Below are positions 33,111-45,069 of a DNA stretch of 64,000 nt, piece after piece. The translations under genes and the position numbers were made by a program. The DNA lies in NCBI GenBank assembly GCA_028671895.1, contig JAPMAC010000209.1, positions 22,652,501 through 22,716,500 of the forward strand, written 5' to 3'. This DNA is from Oenanthe sinensis (lineage: Eukaryota; Streptophyta; Magnoliopsida; Apiales; Apiaceae). The notes beneath the pieces are model-generated. The model searched no databases and had not been told where the DNA came from. It worked only from the letters and a program-made list of their open reading frames with translations. Each line of letters begins with the position of its first letter. Positions within the stretch are counted from its first letter, which is position 1.

Positions 33111-35182
33111 TTTCAAAAGAGAAAGAGAGGGGTAAAAAAGCAAGACGATGATAATAATGTTCACCACTTTTTTGTATTGATAATTAAAAATAACATATAA
33201 ATATTTATTAATGAATTAAACATACAAGTTAAAAAAATTAGGACAAAAATTTTCAGCTAAAAATATGTTATATTAAATATTAAATATTCATATCATATCC
33301 GTAAAACAATGAAGTTAATGTTATTAATTGATGAAAGTTAATTTAAAGGATGTAAAGTACAGTGTAACGAGTTTATAAGTTTTGAGATGGTAAATATTAA
33401 TATGATAATAATAAATCCGAAATTTAATTTTTGAAAATCATAGAGATGTAAAATATACATTAATCAAAAAAGTAATGAAGTTATGTTGTGATTGTTTGGA
33501 GAAATAGGAATAAAATGAGTAAAAAGAGAAGAAAATAATTAAGGTCGAATGAGATATTTGAAAAAAGATCAGTGAATGTAAAATTTCTATGACGAGAATT
33601 GATAAAAAAACGAGTAAAAAGAAAAATGAAGCATTTCATTTCAAAATAGAGAGGTGGATTTTAATATAGATTAATATGAATGAAATATGAAAAATAATGA
33701 AAATTGTGAAAATTTGATCAATATTAATTAAAATCTCATTCTATTTCATTCCAACCGACCATTTTTCGGGGTCGATTACCTACATTTGATGATGACCCTC
33801 TCAATAGTTAAGTGATGTACACCAAATAAAGTTAAAATTCTTCGCTGCACGCTTGCGCCTAGTCACGTACAATGCACTTTCCCTTTGATCAGATTCCATC
33901 TACAACTGGTTTCACACTAATTATATAATTATTTGATTTAATCCCACATTCCCACCCGTAAATGTTCATGGATACTTGGATAGACACGGCAAATTATTTA
34001 ATTAATCCGAGCCGGATGTGTGCATGGATATAAATCGGGAACAACGTGTTTTTCCCCCTTCAATTTTGTCGGATACTTTTTTTTTGAATATTTAAGTTTA
34101 TATTTAGTTTCTTATTATTTTTACTTTTCATTTTAGATAGTTAATTAATAGGAATTTCAATAAATAATTAAAAACTAGTTTATATCCGTATATCTAATGT
34201 ATAGATTTTTTAACATGTTATTATTATATATTATTTATGTGATTTAAACTTATCATTATTTCTTTAAAATAATTCAAATTTTATTTATGTATAAAAATAT
34301 TTTTATATAATTTTTATGTATTTCATGTGTGTTAATATTTAAAACTTACAAGTAATAAGATTTGTGTATGTTATTTAAAAATGTATTTGAATTAAAAAAA
34401 TTAATATATTAAAATTAAACCCAATTATTAACTACCTAACCCTACTCAAATATTATTGATATTACAAACTTAAAACCTATGCATGATTTATTTTGATTAA
34501 TTTATAAAAAAATCCATTTATGTTTGATATTTTTTATTCTTCTAATAATTGTTTTAATTTTATTTATTATAAAAATATTGTCATATTAATTAATTTATGC
34601 AATAATAATATAATAATATGTGTTCTAAATAAAATAATTGTAATAATATATGTTTGATGGGATTCAATTTTTTATATATATTTTCTTTGGTTGAATAGTT
34701 ATTATATATAAATTATTATAATAGTTATTGTCCATTATACCTAATTTGACTTATCATTTATCAATATATAAATTATTTGAATGCGATCATCCTGCAAATT
34801 AAGTATATGTTTAATCTTTAACCCGCAGAAAATGTCAATATATACTGAGGGTAAGCAGGCCCCTGCCCCCGACTAGTTCCAACTACCAATTGTCAACCTA
34901 TTCACCACTCCAAATCCAACATCAACATGACAACATATGCGTATATATATTTTCCACATTGGTTGGAGAAAAATAGTCAAACTCCTCCCCCGAATACACT
35001 CGACATCCGCAACTCTTTTTCATCTATACCCTCTCTTTTTTATATCCCAACCCACCCCATCATATTTAGCTTTGTCAGGATTCCGTTTGACTTATCTTAT
35101 AAGTAACTTATACGATAAAAATACATATAATTTTCAATTTATAAGGTAGGAGTTAACTCTAACTATTTTCAATCATCCAAAC
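33111..35182. other. AT-rich intergenic DNA upstream of the PADRE-family gene
   Basis: No gene, tRNA or clear repeat apart from a possible inverted-repeat element at 33497-33762. The part nearest 35183 would hold the upstream promoter of the next gene. Confidence 0.6.
33497..33762. mobile_element. Possible small inverted-repeat element (MITE-like)
   Basis: The left end (TTTGGAGAAATAGGAATAAA) and the reverse complement of the right end (GTTGGAATGAAATAGAATGA) are imperfect inverted repeats around an AT-rich core. No convincing target duplication, so this is tentative. Confidence 0.3.
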
Positions 35183-35190
35183 TATATATA
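35183..35190 (+). promoter_or_regulatory. TATA box of the PADRE-family gene
   Basis: TATATATA, about 110 bases upstream of the ATG at 35298, followed by a leader containing CATCATCCAAGATCC and CTCTCTCTTT. Confidence 0.65.
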
Positions 35191-35297
35191 GTCATAACAT
35201 CCACATATCATCATCCAAGATCCTTGCTTTCAAGTTCTCTCTCTTTAGACAAAGACACAAGAAGATTTTAAAAAATAGTTAATTACAAAAGATCAAG

Positions 35298-35696
35298 ATG
35301 GGCAATTGCATTATAAAGGAATCATCCATGCAATGGGGTGGTGATGACTGGAGCGACGACTATTCCGACCACCTTACCGGCCGTAATCCTAAGAAAATCA
35401 ATCTCTACAATCACAATTATACGTATAAGAAGATCGTCGTCGAAGAAGAAGAAGAAGATTCAGGAGCATCAAAAACTGATGTTAATACACAAAACATGCA
35501 AGAAACAAGGCAAGTAAAGTTAAGGATTACGAGGAAGCAACTAGAAGAGTTGATGATAGAATCAACAACAAATATAAAAGGAGTTTCAGTAGAACAAGTT
35601 TTAGAACATTTGATTAACGTTGGCATGCATGATGAGTTTGACTCGCACCAAAACCATTCATGGCGACCTGATTTACCCACCATTACAGAGGTTTAG
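35298..35696 (+). CDS. DUF4228/PADRE-family protein, N-myristoylation signal
   Basis: An intact, intronless 132-residue protein, typical in size for the family. The start MGNCIIKES is a strong N-myristoylation signal (Gly2) with Cys4 available for palmitoylation, so plasma-membrane attachment is likely. An acidic run (Glu49 to Asp54) and a low-complexity middle follow. The conserved core is VKLRITRKQLEELM (residues 73-86) with VEQVLEHLIN (98-107). The C-terminal motif is SWRPDLPTI (121-129), also characteristic of the family. PADRE proteins (PAthogen and abiotic stress response, cadmium tolerance, Disordered REgion) respond to pathogens and abiotic stress; the biochemical role is not established. 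The gene has its own TATA box and leader. It is the best intact host gene in the window. I cannot assign an individual orthologue. Confidence 0.85.
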   Translation: MGNCIIKESSMQWGGDDWSDDYSDHLTGRNPKKINLYNHNYTYKKIVVEEEEEDSGASKTDVNTQNMQETRQVKLRITRKQLEELMIESTTNIKGVSVEQVLEHLINVGMHDEFDSHQNHSWRPDLPTITEV

Positions 35697-35892
35697 TTCA
35701 TCACTACATGTAAATTGTAATTAATCATACTTTTTTGGCAACTAAAATGCCTTTTATATTGGCTTCATATTTCATGCAATTATCTGGAAAGCACTTGTAC
35801 ATGTAAAGTTAATTTAGTCCGGATTGAAACTCTATTTTCCGCCCTTTTTTGGCAACTAAAATACCATGCATGCTGGATTCATACCGTATATA

Positions 35893-36160
35893 TCCCTCCT
35901 CCCATTTTACACGTCATTGTTAAAAAAATTATACATTTTAAGAAAAAGTTACATAAATAATTTATTTTCTTGTCTACCCTTAATAAATTGTATTAAATGT
36001 AAATGAGTTACTTGTATATTTAAATTAGTCAAATATTGGAAATAGTAATATAAGAGTAATTTGTGAAAAAAAATTTAAAAAATTATTTTGGAAAAAAAGA
36101 GTGATAAATATTTTGGGACAATTTTTTATAAAAGTGACATGTATTATGGAAAGGAGGGAA
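35893..36160. mobile_element. Stowaway-like MITE (268 bp)
   Basis: The left end TCCCTCCTCCCATTTTACAC and the reverse complement of the right end TTCCCTCCTTTCCATAATAC are terminal inverted repeats of the CTCCCTCC type known from Stowaway/Tc1-mariner MITEs. TA dinucleotides flank both ends (35891-35892 and 36161-36162). The interior is AT-rich and non-coding. It lies about 200 bases after the PADRE-family gene. Confidence 0.78.
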
Positions 36161-36162
36161 TA

Positions 36163-38192
36163 TTGAATAGTCATAGTTGTACCGGCAAAACGAGTCGAGG
36201 TCTTTAGAATTACCACTCCTTAGCTTTCAATTTGCCTGAAATATATGAACTTGAAATATGATTAGATTCGATATAAATACAAATTATAGAAAATTAGAAA
36301 AGAGATTAACTGAATTTTAGTTATATTTTAATGGGTCAGAGCCTATGTTCTATATATTAACCCAATTTTAATTCACTAAACTAATTTATTCTTACTCAAA
36401 ATTCATATTTAAAATAATTTTATATTAAAAAATTAAAATATATAGTTATACAATCAAAATTTTAAAAATTTATATTATTTTATATTACAACTAATATGTT
36501 TAATAATAAACCAGTTTTTTAAAGTCTCATAAATTAAAAAACAGAAGAAGAAAGATACTTGTAATGAATAAGATATTATTTAGACAAGCTTATATGACCT
36601 CTTTTATTTTAATTTTACTATAATTGAAAACTAATCCAAGATTATTTTACATTGTATTTTTCCGATTCGAAATAATAAAAATTTAAAATGATTTGAACCG
36701 AATTTAATCTAGACCGAATTTATTCAGATTTTAATCCGAAATTTATCCAAGTTTAATTTAAAATATGTCCAATCTGAAACAAATCTGACCTGATCCGCTT
36801 GTATAAGAAAAGTGTACTAGTTGTGCAGGTAAAGCAAGTTAATTCTTATATACTCAGGGATCACATAGATATAATATATTTATATACTATATTATTATAA
36901 TCCAAGTTGAAATTAGTTTATAATTTAGTTAACCCCATTTAACCATAAAAAGAAGTAATTAACCATTAGATTTAAAGTATATACATAAAAAAACGCATCG
37001 TTAAATTTAATACTAAAATATATTCTATATTTTATTCTAATCTAATTGTTTTGATTAACCAATATCTTATTGATATAATAATATATCTAAATTATAACCT
37101 AAATTTTTTAATTCAAGAATTCTATTTCAATATAATTTAATAAATTTTTTACTTTAAATTAGATATATCCATTTAACTAATTTTACTTAAAGTAATTTTT
37201 TAAAATAAATTTTGACTAAAGAAATAAAATTTATATTGTTCAAATATAAAATAAAAGTATAAAATACAAATACATACAACGGATAAAAAATAAGTTAAAA
37301 AATGTCTCAAATATATTTGTTTATATTAGAGTTTGATATAAAAAATAATAATAATAAGTCGGAAAAAAGGTATCTTAGAGGTACTTAAATTTTTTGAAAT
37401 AAAACTCATTTTAAGCTGAAAATTTTAAATGTATACAAATATATAACAACTCTCAAAGCAGATCGTGGAAATTTAAAGCTACCAAACATGCTCTAAGGGG
37501 TTCACTTCACTTAAATAGAATAAGGAGATAATGAAATGAAATTTATACTCTTATTTGGGTGAAATTAAGAAATTTTTTTATAGTTTTCATTCTTTCTTTC
37601 ATTCCATTCCAAATTATTTATACCAAAATTTTAGCCCACATGTTTTGGAAGGAATGCATGCTTCATTCCATTTGTTCATTATTTTCCCTACAATCATCGT
37701 CATAGAAAATTTAAACTCCCTCATGTTCATTTAAAATTTCACTCATACATTTTTCTTTCTTCGTACAATTTGTTTATAATTTTTCATTTCATTCCTTCCA
37801 CATTCCATTCTCACCAAATGAACACAACCTAAATGTTTTTGCAGCGATCACATATATCAGGGTGCGAGAGGTGATGAGAGAACAAAATCACTCGGCAGAA
37901 AAGCTAACCAAATATGTAAAAGGCTAAATAGCAGCAAAAAATTAGAATAAAATTTATGTCTGCTGACTAGAATATTAATGCTAGATAAAAACATTAAACA
38001 AAAAAACTAACAGAGATTCTACTTCAGCACAACCGTTATATAAATGTCTTAAAAGGTAAATTCAAAATCATACGGATCAACCGTATCTTTCCATTCTCAG
38101 CTACATCAACAATTACATATGATAACAACTAGAAGAAATGATCTAGCATTGTCAGTTGGCAAAAAATTAATCAAAATAGAGCCTCGCTGATT
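36163..38192. other. AT-rich intergenic DNA
   Basis: No gene recognised. Includes a tentative inverted-repeat element near 37495-37830. The last few hundred bases are downstream of the F-box gene on the minus strand. Confidence 0.6.
37495..37830. mobile_element. Possible hAT-like inverted-repeat element
   Basis: The left end near CTAAGGGGTTCACTTCACTT and the right end near CACCAAATGAACACAACCTA are imperfect inverted repeats, with inner GGAATG/CATTCC repeats. The ends resemble hAT-type non-autonomous elements. An 8-bp target duplication is not evident. Confidence 0.35.
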
Positions 38193-40483
38193 TCACGATG
38201 CATCCGTCTTCTTCTTCTTCTTCTTAGGCATTGAACATCTGCCGCCATCTCCAGATATTAAACTATTTTCAAAACACATGTCAGAATGGGTTACATTATT
38301 TAAAATATACAGATCGTCTTCAACCAGAATGTTTACCTACATCATGATTCAAGATTAGATGCCTACATTCCAATTTTTACTGAATTACTGTCTGTGTAAG
38401 GGATCCTTGAGGTACAAACATCCATGCAGTTTAACAATTTTAAGGCACTTGACAGCTAGTTTGTTCAGAGAAAGGGGTTCAGTTTTTTTTCCCACACTTA
38501 TAATCTATTTATTTTTAGACTAGAAACTAGGGGAATGCAAAATTTAATTCATTTTCCTAAATGAACTTGTAGATTCTAATGACTGATTGTGACATGTCAA
38601 AGGGTCCATTCACAATACTTGTTAGTTTTTATATCTGTGTCACTAATATACATATAAGACCAAAAGAAGGACATTTATATATTGCAATACACTCTACTTG
38701 ATAAAATTTTCAAATATTCATAATAAAATGAACAAAACAAGTATTAACATGCACCACTGAAGTTGGAAGTTGTATTGAGAATAAAATAGCTTACAAATAG
38801 AAACTTTAACAAATTAAAGTATGAGTAGAGGTGCTAGAGCAAGGAAAGTTCTAAACCAAAATAACTAAAGTTAAAAACAAGAGTCCAAATAAAAAATATG
38901 ATATGAATAATGTACATTTGATGATCTACAGAATACTAGAATATAGTCTAGCATAACATATACTTGTAATTAAATAAGATAAGTTATTCTAGTCTCTGAA
39001 CAAATAATATTATCAGAGTCTAGTTTGTATTATCAGAGGATATCAGACCCTTTCCCTTGAAGTTCCGAATGGATACCATCCTCAAACAATTTGAGATGCA
39101 ATAAAAAATCTCTTTTTCCTCCCAAAACAAATGCTCAGGACAGTACAAGTGGCCAACCATAGTTGGGTCTCTAACCTGTGCAGGGAAACCGCAGAAGGGA
39201 ATGAAGTCAAGATACTGAATATTTCAAAACACCGTACCTGAGATATCTGTCTCCAACCAAGTTATATTACAGGAAACATACCTCCATAGTTATGTCAAGC
39301 CTTTTCAAATGAAAGCACACTCGAAGGATGTAGGACAAAAGAATTGCATGTCTTATATCGTTCAAATCCAAAGATGTAGACAAGACTTGCAAATTATGGA
39401 ATGCACTTACATAGCTCATTTGAGGAAAATACAGAGGATGGTAACAATCATGGCAAGACTGAGGAAACAGTAAAGTAAGACAACCTGTTAGATTCTTTTC
39501 AAAGTTTTGATCAAAGGAACTTAAAGGAAAACATCATTTTACCAGGAAACCAGTGCAACATTCAAGAAGCTTCTCCTGACTGAGATACATCTCCCTACAT
39601 TCTTGAGAGAACCATTTACCACTACAGTATACTTGCAATTCAGTCACTCTTGGCGCATCAATGAAAACATAAGACCATATGCAAGATATCTTATCGAGTA
39701 TCAGGGTTGTGAGAGCTTTAGCAGAGACATTGATGTCGTGAATACGCAAGCACCGCAGCTCTAGAAACTTGAGATTTTGACTAGAGATTTCTAATTTTGA
39801 GAATTCGTCACATTGAAGCATACTCAATTCTTCCAGAGTATTGCAGAAAGAGAATATTTCAGTGACAGAGTTGGTACCTAATGTCAAACTAAGTTTCAGG
39901 ATTCGAAGCTTTTCACAACTTTGAAAGGGAGAGGTGTTTAGGAGTTCATAACATGTCAGTTTAAGACATTCAAGAGGACTGAATACACCAGGGGGTAATT
40001 CCAAGGGTTTTGCATAAATTTCTCTCTCAGTAAATAACTTCTCATAACATCTAAGAGAAAGTACTTTTAACTTTTTTTCCCATGAGAAGCTCTTTGACCC
40101 ATTTTGACTAATTCCCCACTATTTATATTGATAGGAAAATGAACAATTTGGCAGTGGGTGACTTCGTCTTGTATAGACTGGATGATGGAGGTGTACAAGC
40201 TCGTGCAATGTATGAACTCTTCCCTTGAGCACTTAGTAGGAGAGAGCTCCTTAACATTTTGTGAATCCCTTCTGACAAGCTCTACATTTGGTTCACTAAT
40301 GCTTTCCGGATCTAAATCAAGATGAGTCACATACTTCCAAGCATTTTTCCAATTTTTTAACAAAACGCTTGTTCTTACAGCTTCCTTCACTGGTAGCCAT
40401 GAGATGATATTACTGAAGACTGCTTCAGGAAGAAAATTGCTTACGTCAATCTCCTGTTTAACCCTTTCAACCCTTGATTCCAT
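38193..40483 (-). pseudogene. F-box/LRR/FBD gene, frameshifted and interrupted by an LTR fragment
   Basis: Read leftward from ATG 40483 (MESRVERVKQEID). The F-box is at residues about 17-52 (LPEAVFSNIISWLPVKEAVR), which would bind SKP1 in an SCF ubiquitin ligase. The LRR part is 40060-39543 (LPPGVFSPLECLKLTCYELL). Exon 1 ends at donor CTG/GTAAAA (39543). Exon 2 is 39458-39282, 59 codons, phase 0 at both ends (FPQMSYVSAFHNLQVLSTSL). Exon 3 starts at 39175 and encodes the FBD motif (FWEEKEIFYCISNCLRMVSI), but is cut at about 39046 by an LTR fragment and reaches a stop at 39020-39022. A possible last exon, 38336-38193, ends PKKKKKKTDAS. Two small frameshifts lie near 40105 and 40065 between F-box and LRR. 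It is probably a recent pseudogene; sequencing error at the frameshifts is an alternative. Confidence 0.72.
38900..39046 (+). repeat. Fragment of an element 2-family LTR inside the F-box gene
   Basis: TTTGATGATCTACAGAATACTAG (about 38920) and TCTAGTCTCTGAACAAATAA through TATCAGAGTCTAG (about 38990-39023) match the first 120 or so bases of the LTR seen at 49158. One CAGAGTCT motif is present (39014-39021). The rest of the LTR is absent. It lies in the FBD exon of the minus-strand F-box gene. Confidence 0.68.
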
Positions 40484-41559
40484 CTAATCTATGAGCATAG
40501 AGGGAAATTCCTGTCCAATAGAGTAAGATAGATATATTAGCTATCTATTTACTATCCTAGAATAATTCTAGAAAAGTTTAGCTATATATCAAAGAACACA
40601 TCTAATTATTTACAATTTAAGAGCAAAAGATGTAAAAATGCTTAAACCTTTAAATGGAGCAGATAATTTTATCCCCAATTCACAATTTCTAGATTACAAG
40701 GCTATAGCAAAAAATAACGTACCAATGCAAGTGAGATTGAGCTCTAAAATATTTTTGGGTCATATATATTACAAGGCTAGATGAGATGGGGCCAAGCTTG
40801 CTTCAGATAATTTTTTCCCCAACGAGAGTGTGAGAAACATATCATAAATTAATCAAACACGAGAAAAATTAATGGATGTTTAATAGCTTACCAAAACAAA
40901 CGAACTGATAAAATTCTTTCGACCGACTAACTAGGATTTACCAAAGGATAAGAACGGTGAAATATTTTCCGTTGAGGAATTTAAAAAGGCATTGATTTCA
41001 TCAATGTAGACGGTGACGGCAATAGGATTAATTTCAGGGCACACGAATATATATATATATATAGGGTTTTGTTCAGTGGAGTACTCTATTGAGTACAAAT
41101 TGGAGACCTATATGTCCTGCATTATATTCTGCAATAATTTTGTAATTTTGTAATATATTATAAGCAAAATATGATGCAGAACATATATGGTCTTCAATTA
41201 GTACTCTATTTAAGGTCCTCCACAAAACTTTTGCCTATATATATATTGATGGTCAAGGAAATTATTTGGGTCCTTTAGCCATCTCCAAAGCCCAACTCAA
41301 ACACTCTAGAGCTGGAAGGGCTAGATGATTGAACAATTTCCAAGGTCCTAGTGTCCGAACACTAATTGAGGTCAACGGGACTGTAAGCCTCCAAATTGTG
41401 CCAAACTTTGAGAAGGGTGTAATTCCCGAACCTACAACCCAGACTAAATTACTCTCCAAAAAAAACCATGTGCCCAATACAACGTGCCCAAGATAGGTGT
41501 CGCACTTTGAACGGTCTGACATGCAACCGTCCAAACATTCCCTCTCAACATGACACAAA
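40484..41559. other. Upstream region of the F-box gene and intergenic DNA
   Basis: The promoter of the F-box gene should lie here on the minus strand; no single TATA box stands out. An AT microsatellite lies at about 41048-41063. 41262-41560 is less AT-rich and has open stretches on both strands without recognisable domains. Confidence 0.5.
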
Positions 41560-41680
41560 TGATGACGCGTCACCATCAACAATTATATCCACCCCACACC
41601 AAATTGGTCCAAACACATGCCTACTACACAGTAGCTCAAGCATGTGTGAGCTCACGGCCCCACAAGAAAATATTTATATA

Positions 41681-42014
41681 AGGTTCTAGAGAAAACCAAG
41701 AGAACCACTTGAAAAAATTAATTTTAAAATCTAAAAAAATTACAAACATGTTTATATCTTCAATACATTCTTAAAAACATATTTAACAACCATATTTTTT
41801 ATAAATAAATTTTTTACAGAGATTCAAAAATAGCTTCTTAAATTGTTGTGAGATTCTAAAAGAGATTCAAATTTATTTTCATACATATTTTTTTATTCAA
41901 AAAATAATTGGAATTTTAGAATTGTAGTATGAATATAATAATATTTATAATTTTTTCCAATTTTAAAATTAATTTTTTAAGTGGTTCTCTCGGTTCTCTT
42001 TTTAAGAGGGTTCT
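41681..42014. mobile_element. Inverted-repeat element (MITE) in block A
   Basis: The left arm AGGTTCTAGAGAAAACCAAG, then AGAACCACTTGAAAAAATTA, pairs over about 50 bases with the right arm ending TTTAAGTGGTTCTCTCGGTT and CTTTTTAAGAGGGTTCTAT. The core is AT-rich and non-coding. Confidence 0.65.
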
Positions 42015-42794
42015 ATCTTGAAACTTTACATATATATATACACATTTACAATTCTATAAAAACATGTGAACATACATATTTTTTATATAAAAACACACAC
42101 ACATAGGATAGATTATTCAAGCACTACACTAAATTTATTGGGTACTTTCTTGTTTGTGTACCTTTTTATTTCATTTTGTATACCTTAAAGTTCAAATCCA
42201 GACTAGTTAATTTTTGTGTCTACAAAATTGTAGAGTTCACCTTAAACTATTATGACCCTATAAACTTTTAGAATATGTGATACACATAACCAAGTATTTC
42301 TCCCCCACGACGTAGAATATCTCTTTTATAAATAATATATAAGTGAGATGTGTCTTTGCAATATTCTTTGTGTAGGGTTATCATTAATTTTAATTCAATT
42401 TATAACACAATAATAATTACTATTAATGGTACAAAAGAGTCAATAGAAACATTAAAAAATCCTTAATGGGTTGTTATTACTTAAAATTGTTGGCTAAATG
42501 ACAAAAAATTAAATTAAAATATAGGCAATGCTTCAAAGCTTTATAATATTAAATATGTAGTTATATATGTTTTCATATTAATCATAGTTCAAATTTTGTG
42601 ATATTTTATTAATTCCGGTTTTAAAGTTGTATTGAAAATCGATACTAGTACAAAGACAATACAAGATAGAAAAGTATATTATATATAAAGAGAAGAAGTT
42701 AACGACTAAGAACAATTAAAATTATACTTCATTACCTAAAACAAAGTGGTAACTAAATATATAATACGATTCTTTCATTATAATGACATTTCAA

Positions 42795-42930
42795 GGGTGA
42801 TGGGATAGCCTAAATGGTAAGACTTATCATGTGTTGATTACAAGTCCTAGGTATGATTCTGACTCATTCAAAAATTATCTAAGAATGAATACTAGTTTAT
42901 AAGCTTATAAGTTTTACTCACAAAAGATAT
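42795..42930 (+). mobile_element. tRNA-derived SINE-like sequence, block A
   Basis: GGGATAGCCTAAATGGTAAG resembles a pol III A box and CCTAGGTATGATTCT (about 42846-42860) a degenerate B box, with tRNA-like spacing. A tail with CTTATAAGTTTTACTC follows. Too degenerate for a functional tRNA; an old SINE is the better reading. The same sequence is in block B. Confidence 0.4.
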
Positions 42931-43228
42931 ATAATAACATATCGCCTATATTTAGTCAAAGCCAATACTTTGACACCATAGCTCAAGTAATAGTGACGCA
43001 ATTGGTGTAACATATTTAGATATGGCACATACTATAACACAAGCGCAGAATGCCAGTGTAGCTATACATTAAAACATGCGAGTTTATGCTTGCAAAAAAT
43101 ATCCCAAAGAATAAACTACAAAGCAGTTCAGCATATAAAATTCTTAACTAGGAAAAAATCACAATGCAAGAGAAGGAAGTAAACATGTGGTAATATGGAA
43201 ATAACACACGCACGCCAATATTACCAAT

Positions 43229-44279
43229 CTGGCAGCCATAGTGTATCAGGAATATCGGTATTTAAACTCTTAACTAGAACAGAAAGTTATTAGTAAGGAT
43301 ATTAGAGTCATTTTCTATGTTAGTTATTAATGGGGTCTAAAAATAGTAGTTGTGTCTCTAATTTCAGATTATGCACTATGAATATATGAAAACGGAACTT
43401 GTTCCACCACTTTCTCTCTCTCTAGTTTTTAACTAAATTTCTCACTCTAGATTCTATATTCCGGTGCAAGTCTGTATCTCTCTTTGCTATTCTGATCTGC
43501 TATCTCTCTAATTCTCTGTTCTCACTCTAAATTCTACCATAATATCTCTGATTTCTACCATTTGTCTGCCATATCTATCTGTTATCTTCTATTTCTGCAA
43601 CTGTTCTTACTTAAACCTATAGAAAACTACAAAAATATTAAACTCGATCAGCTACTGCTTCAACATTGTTGTGCTAGCCAAAACGAGTTCAACAAAGGTT
43701 ACAGAGGGTAAATCGGTTCAATATTCATGGACTTATGCACACTGCACATCAGGTGTTTGTTTCCTGTACTCAACTATATAGATCTGATGATATTTGAAGC
43801 TTTCTAGTTGATTCACTTTCGTTTTAGTAGTGTTTAGTAATTACTTGCAGTATTCAGTGAGAATCTACAAATATAGTAGTCAATTGCAAGTTTTTTCAGT
43901 TGCTATTAATTGAAGAGTAGAAGCAAGTATTTGTTCTCATATTGTTGATCTGTTACTGATTTGGTGAAGTGTTGTGGAGTTGAATGGTGAAGTATTGGTT
44001 GAAGTAATTGCTTAGTTGTGTGCTGGAGTTGCTGTGTAGTGGTTGTTGATTTGGAGAATTGTGAAGTTGTTTGTTATTAATTGACTTGTTGAAGTATTGT
44101 GTTGATTTGTTGCTGATCTAGTGAGAACTTGTATTGTCAAGTGTTGAAGATCTGTTGAATTTGTTAATTGTTGTCGAAGTTAGAGTGAAGTTGCTTAGGT
44201 CTGGTAGTGTACGAATTGTGATTGTTTTGAAGAGTCTGTTCATGTGCATAGATGCTGTTTGATAATTGACTATGAGAAA
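43229..44279. other. LTR/leader-like DNA ahead of a gypsy gag relic
   Basis: Homology to block B stops near 43228. A CT-rich stretch (43400-43620) and a GTTG-rich stretch (43900-44250) resemble the LTR end and leader of a Ty3/gypsy element, but I found no clean TG...CA ends or primer-binding site. Confidence 0.35.
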
Positions 44280-45069
44280 ATTACACAAATGACGATGAGA
44301 TTCAACACTAAATGGAAGGAGGACAGCATTGAATGACCTCATGCAAAAGGTTCAACAACAGTTTTTGCAACATAGGGAAGATACAAGTCACAAACTGCAA
44401 AAACTAGAAGAGACTATAGAGTAAGCAACGGAGAAACTGAGCCTACTCAAGAAGCTACGAGTTAATAAACAAGAGGATATGCCTGTTAATCCATTTGGAT
44501 GGCAGACAAATGAATAGGGTAAATTTAGCTCGATACAAGTCCAACATGGCACCTTACCGCATCTGAAGCCGGTTTTTCCCAAGTTTGATGGAATAGGAGT
44601 GACAGAATGCCTAGAGAACTCTGAGGAGTATTATGAGATGTTTGGTATCGAAGAGACAAGGAAATCCAGGATTGCTGATATGCAATTGGAAGATGAGCTA
44701 GAAGATTATCAAGAACATCCAAGGTATGATTAAGTAATTGGGGAGGACAAAGAGGATTGACATTCTGAGGAACTCATCTTGATAGCTTTGGGACTGAAGG
44801 ACTATTCTCAGCATAAGAAGAACTTTGAAGAAGACAATTCTACAGGTGTCAAGGGGTTGGAATGCACAACTGATGTTATGAAACCATCTGCATCCGTTCC
44901 TGCTGCAGTTGTTGCACATGTGCCAAATACGATACATTATGAGAAAATAGGTGAATCCGAGTTAAAATTAACATCAATTGAGATACTATCTGCTGTCAAA
45001 AAAGGTTTGGACCGACCAATAGAGGTAAAGCCAGAGTTTCAATGTAACACCCCAAATCAGGTTGTTTAG
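44280..45069 (+). pseudogene. Ty3/gypsy gag relic
   Basis: Frames carry a coiled coil (QQQFLQHREDTSHKLQKLEE) and FPKFDGIGVTECLENSEEYY followed by FGIEETRKSRIADMQLE. This is the characteristic start of plant Ty3/gypsy gag (FPKFDG...W...E.YF). Stops occur at about 44420, 44516 and 44732. The segment 44779-45069 is open but lacks the usual Trp-rich capsid motifs. No protease or RT follows, so only the gag part remains. Confidence 0.6.

Larger units (their letters stand above)
41560..43228. repeat. Duplicated block A, paralogous to 47935-50510
   Basis: Shared landmarks in the same order include ATGATGACNCNTCACCATNAA, CAAATTGGTCC, CTCAAGCATGTGTGNGCTCA, TACAATTCTATAAANACATG, CAAGCACTACACTAAAT, AAAGTTCAAATCCAGACTAG, ATTATGACATTTC-type sequence and AGAATACAAGTTTATGCTTGC-type sequence. 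The block is non-coding. It contains an inverted-repeat element at 41681-42014 and preserves the site at about 42680 where block B has a solo LTR. Confidence 0.85.

Noticed and set aside
42795..42860. Functional tRNA gene
   Set aside because: A and B boxes are degenerate, the acceptor stem does not pair, and the same sequence occurs in the duplicated block; old SINE is a better reading.
44779..45069. Independent host gene
   Set aside because: Continues a broken Ty3/gypsy gag relic, with no promoter or domain of its own.
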